Source of the DNA: G020354645 sp050053515
GTDB taxonomy: Bacteria; Desulfobacterota; Desulfobacteria; Desulfobacterales; G020354645
NCBI GenBank assembly: GCA_050053515.1
Contig: JASFTQ010000003.1
Coordinates: 1 to 49,346, forward strand
Direction of reading: 5' to 3'
DNA length: 49,346 nt
The translations under genes were made by a program, and so were the position numbers. Under the pieces are notes generated by a model. The model saw only the letters and a program-made list of their open reading frames with translations. It ran no database searches and had not been told where the DNA came from. Shown piece by piece: positions 43,264 to 49,346 of the stretch (position 1 is its first letter; every line of letters begins with the position of its first letter).

Positions 43264-44055
43264 TCACTCCCTCATACAGCGCAACTTTGCCAGCTCCTCG
43301 GCATATCCGTAAAGATGCAGCCCCTTGCTTTCGACAATCATCTCACCGTCTTTTACGCCGATTGCGGCGGCCATATATTCTTTGAGGTTCTGAATCCCGG
43401 CGAGATTGGCGGGAAGCCCGCCCCATAAATCCCAGGAACGAAAGTACACGCAGAAATGAAGGCTGCCGTCCTGAATACGCGTGTCAATGGAACGCAGACA
43501 CGGGGGGTCGATGAGGGTTATATCCGTGGGGTGGGCGACTTGTAAAACCATCTGGTTGTTGCGTTGGCCGTATTTTTTGTAGGTGTCGATGACCCATTCT
43601 ATCTGATTGAGAAAAAGATGACCGTCTTCTTCGAATACAATTTTGCCGTCAAGCTGCCGCTTGTCGATGATTTCAGTGTTGCCCGTTTGCCACCACGCCA
43701 GTTTATCACCGTCAATGACTGATTGGGTCAAGCGCTCACCATACGTATAAGACTCCCCGGGTTGCTTTTGACCGCTCATTAGATACTCGATATAGGATCT
43801 TTCGTAACCCTCACCGCCGTAAATATAGGCGTCTTCCACCGGGTTGGGAATCCCGCAGGCCGGCGGGATGTCCGGCAATAACGGTTGTGTATAGGGATGA
43901 TTTACATGACCGATAAAATAATCGTATTCGAGCCGTGTTTGTCCGGCGTAGCTGCCGCGATCAATCTTAAATCGACGGCCGTTATCCAGTATATCGTGAA
44001 CCGCCTGAAACCATAAATCCGGAAGATCCCGGGCTGTTATCATGTGTATCTTCAT
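43264..44055 (-). CDS. Thymidylate-synthase-like protein (archaeal-type)
   Basis: This 263-residue member of the thymidylate synthase/dCMP hydroxymethylase superfamily has the putative nucleophile in LIDPPCLRSIDTRI, where the classical ThyA reads APCH. The dUMP-binding segment is FRSWDLWGGLPANLAGIQNL, in place of FRSNDLFLGLPFNIA. The Asn that discriminates uracil over cytosine is retained, suggesting a dUMP-type pyrimidine. A late GLHLYGYAEEL replaces the DAHIY motif. The N-terminal part (WFQAVHDILDNGR, then YGERL) follows the ThyA fold. The pattern fits the archaeal-style ThyA branch. It follows gyrB by 11 bp in the dnaN-gyrB operon. Confidence 0.82.
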   Translation of the reverse strand: MKIHMITARDLPDLWFQAVHDILDNGRRFKIDRGSYAGQTRLEYDYFIGHVNHPYTQPLLPDIPPACGIPNPVEDAYIYGGEGYERSYIEYLMSGQKQPGESYTYGERLTQSVIDGDKLAWWQTGNTEIIDKRQLDGKIVFEEDGHLFLNQIEWVIDTYKKYGQRNNQMVLQVAHPTDITLIDPPCLRSIDTRIQDGSLHFCVYFRSWDLWGGLPANLAGIQNLKEYMAAAIGVKDGEMIVESKGLHLYGYAEELAKLRCMRE

Positions 44056-44066
44056 AAGACCTCTAA

Positions 44067-46505
44067 CTAGATGTCAAGCATGCTGACTTCCAGAGCATTA
44101 TTCTGAATAAACTCCCTTCGGGGTTCAACTTCCTCACCCATGAGAATCGTAAAAATTTCATCGGTGTCGACGACATCCTCAACCTTGACTTTGAGCAGGT
44201 TTCTCTTTTCAGGATTCATGGTCGTTTCCCACAGTTGATCAGGATTCATTTCACCCAAACCTTTGTATCGCTGGACGACGAGCCCTTTTTTTCCCTCATC
44301 GATGAAATATTTCAGCAGGCTGTTTTTGTCTCGGATAATCACTGAATCCGTCTCATCGGCTTGGTCCTCAACCGTGAAGGGGGGTTTATCATATTTGAGA
44401 ATCTTTTTGCCGGTAACAAAGAGGCTTTGGAAATCCTTGGAATAGATCAATCCCCGCCCGATGGTAATCGTTTTTATCTCTTTGCCCGCGGTATCCTGAA
44501 AAACTCTCTCTTGCTGAACTTCGGGAGACGGGGTGACAAGCATTTCGTAGACGTTTCGCTCGTCGTTCCAGCAGGGCTCGCCCACGTGATATCCCTTCTG
44601 TGTCAGGGATTGCCCCAGGCGATCCATTTTATCCCTATCCTGCAAAAACCGCTTGTCCTCTACACCCTGTTTGAGGAGCAATTCCGTAAATTCTGAATAG
44701 ATACCCCTTCTTTCCAACTTGGACATTATGGCGCAATATTCTGAAAGATTGCCTACGAAAAGATAGAGGTTATGCCCACTTAATCCTACACCCTTATCGG
44801 CAATGCCAAGGATTTTATTCTCACAAACCCTTTTGAGAATGTAATCATTTAATTGGGTCTCCGAGTTAAGGTATAATTCCTTCTTGCCTTTTCCGACTTT
44901 CAGCAAGGGCGGCTGGGCAATGTAAAGATACCCCTTTTCGATCAATTCCGGCAATTGTCGATAAAAAAAGGTGAGTAAAAGTGTTCTAATGTGCGAACCA
45001 TCAACATCAGCATCCGTCATAATGATGACTTTGTGATATTTGATATTGTCAATATTATATTCTTCCTTGCCGACGCCCGTGCCCAGCGCCGTGATGATAT
45101 TTTTTATCTCCTCGCTGTGTAATATTTTATCAAAACGAGCCTTTTCAACATTTAGAATCTTTCCCTTGAGGGGCAAAATCGCCTGAAACGTCCTGTCTCT
45201 GGCTTGTTTGGCGCTGCCGCCGGCGGAATCACCTTCAACCAGAAAAAGCTCTCTTATGGCCGGATCCGGATTCTGACACTCGGCAAGTTTACCGGGAAGT
45301 GTTGCATCGACCAGAGCTCCTTTGCTTCTGGCAATATCCCTGGCTCGTTTAGCCGCATCGCGCGCTCTGGCGGCATCAACGCCTTTGGCGATGATTTTCT
45401 TGGCAACTGCCGGGTTTTCCTCAAAAAATGTGCTCAATTTTTCGTTTACAAGAGATTCCACCAAGCCTTTGACTTCACTGTTGCCGAGTTTTGTCTTGGT
45501 TTGACCCTCAAACTGGGGCGCCTTTATTCGGACACTAATGATTGCGGTCAGCCCCTCCCGGACATCATCTCCGGTTATCTTGGCTTGCAGGTTCTTGGGT
45601 AAAGTTCCATTGGTTGCATACTGGTTAATTGTTCGTGTTAGCGCTGTCTTAAACCCGATCAGATGAAAGCCGCCTTCGGTCGTATGAATATTGTTGGCAA
45701 ATGAGAATATCTTTTCGACAAAGGTATTGTTGTATTGAATCGCGACATCTATCTGAACCTCGTTGTTTACCCCCTCAATGACAATGGGTTTATGTAAATG
45801 GGAATGCCTGCGGTTAAGATACTCGACAAACTGTTTGATGCCACCCCTATAGAAAAATTCATCTTTTTTATCTGAGCGTTCATCTTCAACCGTTATTTTC
45901 AGTCCTTTGTTTAAAAATGCCAGCTCTCTTAGCCGGCGAACAAGAATTTCATAACTGAAGGCGACCGTATTGAAAATCTCATCGTCAGGATAAAAGTGGA
46001 CTTTCGTGCCGCGTTTCTTGCCCTTTTTGATTACCTTTAATTCACTGGTCTTGACGCCCCTCTCGTAGGTTTGATGGTAGACCTTTCCGCCGGAATATAT
46101 TTCCACTTCAAGAAATTTTGAAAGTGCGTTGACCACGGAGACCCCTACACCATGAAGCCCCCCTGAGACCTTATAGGAATGATCGTCAAATTTTCCACCG
46201 GCATGGAGTTTGCACATTACAACTTCCACCGCGGGAACATTTTCTGTTTTATGAATACCGACAGGTATGCCGCGGCCATTGTCTTCGACACTAATGCTGT
46301 TGTCCGTGTGAATCGTTACCTTTATCTTGTCGCAGCATCCAGCCATAGCCTCGTCAACACTGTTGTCCACCACTTCATAGACAAGATGGTGCAGTCCAGC
46401 CGAGTCGACATTGCCGATATACATTGCGGGTCTTTTCCTGACGGCCTCTAGACCCTCTAAGATTTTTATGTTGTCTTCGTTGTACGTACTGATGTTTTGA
46501 TTCAT
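44067..46505 (-). CDS. gyrB: DNA gyrase subunit B
   Basis: This 812-residue protein is the ATPase and Toprim subunit of gyrase. The GHKL ATPase N terminus includes EGLEAVRKRPAMYIG and VVDNSVDEAMAG. The Toprim motifs are EGDSAGGSAKQARDR (~420) and DADVDGSHIRTL (~499). The C-terminal QRYKGLGEMNPDQLWETTM identifies gyrase B rather than ParE. The length (~810) fits the Gram-negative GyrB that carries the extra Toprim-embedded insertion. The start codon overlaps the dnaN stop by 4 bp, so translation is coupled. gyrA is not in the window. Confidence 0.97.
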   Translation of the reverse strand: MNQNISTYNEDNIKILEGLEAVRKRPAMYIGNVDSAGLHHLVYEVVDNSVDEAMAGCCDKIKVTIHTDNSISVEDNGRGIPVGIHKTENVPAVEVVMCKLHAGGKFDDHSYKVSGGLHGVGVSVVNALSKFLEVEIYSGGKVYHQTYERGVKTSELKVIKKGKKRGTKVHFYPDDEIFNTVAFSYEILVRRLRELAFLNKGLKITVEDERSDKKDEFFYRGGIKQFVEYLNRRHSHLHKPIVIEGVNNEVQIDVAIQYNNTFVEKIFSFANNIHTTEGGFHLIGFKTALTRTINQYATNGTLPKNLQAKITGDDVREGLTAIISVRIKAPQFEGQTKTKLGNSEVKGLVESLVNEKLSTFFEENPAVAKKIIAKGVDAARARDAAKRARDIARSKGALVDATLPGKLAECQNPDPAIRELFLVEGDSAGGSAKQARDRTFQAILPLKGKILNVEKARFDKILHSEEIKNIITALGTGVGKEEYNIDNIKYHKVIIMTDADVDGSHIRTLLLTFFYRQLPELIEKGYLYIAQPPLLKVGKGKKELYLNSETQLNDYILKRVCENKILGIADKGVGLSGHNLYLFVGNLSEYCAIMSKLERRGIYSEFTELLLKQGVEDKRFLQDRDKMDRLGQSLTQKGYHVGEPCWNDERNVYEMLVTPSPEVQQERVFQDTAGKEIKTITIGRGLIYSKDFQSLFVTGKKILKYDKPPFTVEDQADETDSVIIRDKNSLLKYFIDEGKKGLVVQRYKGLGEMNPDQLWETTMNPEKRNLLKVKVEDVVDTDEIFTILMGEEVEPRREFIQNNALEVSMLDI

Positions 46506-47623
46506 ATTCTCATCGGCATAATCACGGTTAAATACGTTTTATCATCCACCCCTTCGATAAGACAGGGTTTTTCTTCACTCGCCAGGCTCAACAAAACCTG
46601 ATCACCTTCAATCACACCTATGGTTTCAATGAAATATCTCGGGTTAAAGGCGACCTGGATCGGGTTACCGTTATACTCTATTTCCATCGTTTCTTTCGAT
46701 TCTCCAATATCGGGATTTGCTGAAGTTATCGTAAGTTGTTCATTGGTGAAATTAAAAACCACGCTCCGGTAATCTTCCGAAGCTAAAATGGACATTCTTT
46801 TCAGCATCATTTGAAATAACTGTTTTTCCAGCAGGATACCGTGGTGGGCCTCCCCCTTCTGTATAATGTCGTCATATTCGGGAAACTCACCTTCGAGAAG
46901 CCGAATGATAATGGTCTCATCGTCTTTTTGAATAATACAATTATTTTCTTTAACTCCGACACGAACAAAACCCTCTTGTTCAAGGAATTTACCGACTTCA
47001 TGGAGTCCTTTTTTGGGAATTAAAAAACCTTCATGGATTGGCAATTCAAAATTTTTTTCAAAGACATGATCAACGGTTGACAATCTGCTACCGTCGGTTG
47101 ACGTCATGCGGAAAATTTTGAGATCCTCTTTTTCGATGTTTTCCGCAAAGATACCGACAATATGGGCGCGTCGATCATCAACGGCCCCGCTGATGATGAC
47201 CGTTTTTTCAATCATTTTTCGCAGCGCTGTAGCATCGATTTCAAAAAATTGCACATCTGTAATTTGGGGGATTTCAGGAAAATCATCCGGGTTCATACCG
47301 ACCAGGTGATATTCGACATTTTGATTGCTGATTTGAATCCAGTGATTCTCGACTTCGTGGATTCGGATTTTTTCACTCGGAAATTCCCTGACGATTTCAT
47401 ATAATTTTCTTGCATTTATGGCCACCGCGCCTTCGGATTCAGTGCTGGCTGAATACAGCCCTTCATACCCGGTTTCAAGATCTGTGGCCGAAATCCGTAC
47501 CCCTGTGCCTGTAGCTGTTATAAGCACATTGGTGGTGATGGCAAGATTGGTTTTGCGGCCGGTTATCCCCTGAATCTTTGATAATACCCCCAGAATAAGA
47601 TGCTTATTAATTGTAAACTTCAT
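46502..47623 (-). CDS. dnaN: DNA polymerase III beta sliding clamp
   Basis: This 373-residue beta clamp (MKFTINKHLILGVLSKIQGI) has the three-fold duplicated clamp topology and ends in the canonical YLTVIMPMRI. Internal anchors are AINARKLYEIVREFPSEKI, FAENIEKEDLKIFRMTSTDG and IEYNGNPIQVAFNPRYFIE. It slides on DNA and tethers Pol III. An AAGGATT-type ribosome site precedes the ATG. It is the first gene of a minus-strand operon with gyrB and the TS-like gene, and has the 438 bp AT-rich region directly upstream. Confidence 0.97.
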   Translation of the reverse strand: MKFTINKHLILGVLSKIQGITGRKTNLAITTNVLITATGTGVRISATDLETGYEGLYSASTESEGAVAINARKLYEIVREFPSEKIRIHEVENHWIQISNQNVEYHLVGMNPDDFPEIPQITDVQFFEIDATALRKMIEKTVIISGAVDDRRAHIVGIFAENIEKEDLKIFRMTSTDGSRLSTVDHVFEKNFELPIHEGFLIPKKGLHEVGKFLEQEGFVRVGVKENNCIIQKDDETIIIRLLEGEFPEYDDIIQKGEAHHGILLEKQLFQMMLKRMSILASEDYRSVVFNFTNEQLTITSANPDIGESKETMEIEYNGNPIQVAFNPRYFIETIGVIEGDQVLLSLASEEKPCLIEGVDDKTYLTVIMPMRI

Positions 47624-48061
47624 AATTTAATCCTTACTATTAATGTATTTATTGTTTTAATAATAGATAGTATGGATTGTTTATATGTTGAAATAATTAT
47701 ATGTTATTGATATTGTTTATTATAAATTCGATTCAGCAATACAGGGACATACCCGACGACGCTGTTGAATACATGTGTTGTTAAACAAAAATTATTTTGT
47801 TGTTAATAACAATTCACTTATCAACAAAAATTCAATATATAAAATAATTATTCTCGCATACCTTTCCAGAATGAACGGTGCATAAAAAACCGCTTGCATC
47901 AAATTCACGGTGGGGTAGAATTGCGATTCGCCAGCAATATCAATATATTGTATACATGCAGGATCATTTAAGTATATATAGCGTAATTACCCCCGGGTTA
48001 CAAGGAAATTCTTCTATCAAACTGAAAACAGATGTGCTTGCTGTAAATTAACGATTAGTCC
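47624..48061. other. AT-rich intergenic region, candidate origin or dnaN promoter region
   Basis: No gene is visible in these 438 bp. They are much more AT-rich than the rest of the window. Three 9-mers resemble the DnaA box TTATNCACA: TTATCAACA at 47818-47826 (one mismatch to TTATCCACA), and two identical TGTTGTTAA at 47776-47784 and 47798-47806, which read TTAACAACA on the other strand. They cluster within 50 bp next to AT-rich sequence on both sides. This resembles a minimal origin beside dnaN, but dnaA is not present and the boxes are degenerate, so oriC is only a candidate. The same stretch must drive dnaN (minus) and the EndoQ-type gene (plus). Confidence 0.35.
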
Positions 48062-49346
48062 ATGAGATTCATTGCAGATTTTCATATTCATTCTAAATTT
48101 TCAAGGGCGACCGCCAAGGATCTCGATCTGGAAAATTTGCATGTGGCAGCCCAAAAAAAAGGTATCACCGTCATCGGAACCGGCGATTTTACCCACCCGG
48201 CTTGGTTTTCTGACATCAAGCAAAAACTTGTGGCTGCCGAAGAAGGTCTTTTTAAACTAAGAGACGGCCTTCGTCATCGCTGTGACCGACAGGTTTCACG
48301 TTCCTGCCGCAGCACGGTTCGCTTTATTTTTGTTACCGAAATCAGCAACATTTATAAAAAAAACGGCAAAACGCGAAAGATTCACAACCTCATATTCCTG
48401 CCCGATATGGAATCGGTGGAAAACTTCAACAAGTCCCTCGAAAAAATCGGAAATATTCAATCGGACGGAAGACCCATACTCGGACTGGATGCCAAAAATT
48501 TACTTGAAATCGTATTGGAAACCTCGCCCGATGGTTATTTAATTCCCGCCCATATCTGGACGCCCTGGTTTTCTATTCTCGGCTCTAAATCCGGCTTCGA
48601 TGCACTTGAAGAGTGCTTTGAAGATCTGACTCCCCATATTTTTGCCGTAGAGACGGGGCTTTCCTCTGATCCTGCAATGAACTGGCGCATTTCCGGATTG
48701 GATGGCCTCACCCTGATATCTAATTCCGATGCCCACTCTCCCGCGAAACTCGGCCGAGAAGCCAACTTATTAAATACCGAGCTTTCTTATGCTGCGATCA
48801 AATCCGCCATTAATACAGGTGATCCGGAACGCTTTCTGGGTACCTTTGAATTTTATCCTGAGGAGGGCAAGTATCATTTAGACGGTCATCGGAAGTGTAA
48901 TGTTAGGCTGCGGCCCCAGGGGACAATCGAAAATGGCGGAATTTGCCCCGTGTGCGCAAAACCGCTGACACTTGGCGTGTTGTATCGGGTTGAGGCGTTG
49001 GCGGATCGACCCGCAGGTGTCAAACCTGCCAAATTCCATCCATTTTACAATATTATCCCCTTGGATGAAGTGCTATCCGAGGTTTTAATGGTGGGACCCG
49101 GATCAAAAAAAGTCCGCGAAAAACTCACCGAACTCATTGAGAAATTCGGATCGGAGTTCAAGATTCTCCATGTTCTTGAACCCCGACAACTCGAAAATTC
49201 AGGTGTTCCGTTATTGGCAGAGGCCATCAGACGGATGCGCCGCGGAAAAATAGAACTATCGCCCGGTTATGATGGAAAATTCGGTAAGATAAAAATTTTT
49301 AGCCCGACTGAACGAGAGTCTCTTTTAGGTCAGAAATCTCTTTTTT
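48062..49346 (+). CDS. EndoQ-like PHP-domain nuclease, 3' truncated by window edge
   Basis: The frame is open from the ATG at 48062 (MRFIADFHIHSKFSRATAKD) to the right edge, 428 residues visible. The N-terminal PHP-domain motifs are DFHIHSKFSR, VIGTGDFTHP, PAHIWTPWFS and SNSDAHSP, which supply His/Asp metal ligands. A four-Cys-type zinc element with CPVCAKPLTLG (about residues 300-305) and an upstream HRKCNVRL follows. The linker to a further C-terminal part (IRRMRRGKIELSPGYDGKFG) is intact. This layout is the endonuclease Q group, which cleaves 5' of deaminated bases such as dU or dI; bacterial homologues are sometimes fused to a UvrD-like helicase, which would lie outside. Reading the whole gene would decide. 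Confidence 0.8.
   Translation, partial: MRFIADFHIHSKFSRATAKDLDLENLHVAAQKKGITVIGTGDFTHPAWFSDIKQKLVAAEEGLFKLRDGLRHRCDRQVSRSCRSTVRFIFVTEISNIYKKNGKTRKIHNLIFLPDMESVENFNKSLEKIGNIQSDGRPILGLDAKNLLEIVLETSPDGYLIPAHIWTPWFSILGSKSGFDALEECFEDLTPHIFAVETGLSSDPAMNWRISGLDGLTLISNSDAHSPAKLGREANLLNTELSYAAIKSAINTGDPERFLGTFEFYPEEGKYHLDGHRKCNVRLRPQGTIENGGICPVCAKPLTLGVLYRVEALADRPAGVKPAKFHPFYNIIPLDEVLSEVLMVGPGSKKVREKLTELIEKFGSEFKILHVLEPRQLENSGVPLLAEAIRRMRRGKIELSPGYDGKFGKIKIFSPTERESLLGQKSLF

Noticed and set aside
1..49346. CRISPR arrays, tRNA or rRNA genes, prophage and insertion sequences
   Set aside because: Looked for by eye in all intergenic stretches; no spaced direct repeats, cloverleaf, rRNA-like segment or transposase was recognised.

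Overview
This 49 kb window is ordinary chromosome from a Gram-negative bacterium. It is most likely a member of the Desulfobacterota (deltaproteobacterial sulfate-reducer lineage). That placement rests on a style of gene content: a PilZ protein starting EQRHYDRY, a HEAT-repeat signalling protein, an Na+-pump decarboxylase beta/gamma pair, a B12-radical SAM/DUF2344 fusion beside rng, and a hemA/ccsA/siroheme block. No rRNA, tRNA, CRISPR, prophage or intact insertion sequence was recognised. I had only the sequence, so family names come from motif recognition and not from searches.

Layout. 1-6.9 kb: the 3' part of a large HEAT-repeat protein running in from the left edge, an SLC13-type anion transporter with an amidohydrolase, a small zinc-ribbon protein, and the tRNA methyltransferase TrmL followed by a terminator. 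7.3-10.3 kb: a thiol-redox group, with DsbD, a TlpA-like thioredoxin, and a decayed redoxin gene that has lost its CxxC centre. 10.7-15.7 kb: a PilZ protein, then a self-contained regulatory unit of ECF sigma factor, membrane anti-sigma factor and a VIT/VWA-domain exported protein. Matching ECF-type promoters (GGAACYT-N16-TCTAW) lie in front of both the sigma gene and the VIT/VWA gene. 16.1-21.9 kb: a co-oriented series of a DHH phosphoesterase, a metallo-beta-lactamase-fold hydrolase, precorrin-2 dehydrogenase, a CcsA/HemX-like membrane protein, glutamyl-tRNA reductase and FabD. The middle of this block serves tetrapyrrole and heme supply. 22.4-27.3 kb: a complete BMP-type ABC importer. 27.6-29.8 kb: OadG/OadB-like sodium-pump subunits without their carboxyltransferase, and a small ABM-fold protein.

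29.9-37.6 kb: an origin-proximal type cluster on the minus strand (rng, rpmH, rnpA, yidD, yidC, jag, mnmE, then a YkgJ-type cysteine-cluster protein and a small hypothetical). 37.7-43.3 kb: the radical SAM fusion, a Do-family protease and AsnRS. 43.3-47.6 kb: dnaN-gyrB-thymidylate-synthase-like operon on the minus strand. Upstream of dnaN lies a 438 bp AT-rich stretch with degenerate DnaA-box-like 9-mers. It is a candidate replication origin, although dnaA itself is absent. The right edge cuts an EndoQ/PHP-domain gene.

The most unusual material is small in scale: the sigma/anti-sigma/VIT regulon, with a sigma promoter so close to the start codon that it implies a leaderless message; a modular family of dispersed repeats (two 57 bp copies differing at two positions, plus palindromes bracketing the VIT/VWA gene); the redoxin wreck; a long-range 11 bp inverted repeat in the hemA leader; and an unnamed duplicated LYP/LLVNG module in the HEAT-repeat protein. 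I found no convincing wholly new multi-gene system.
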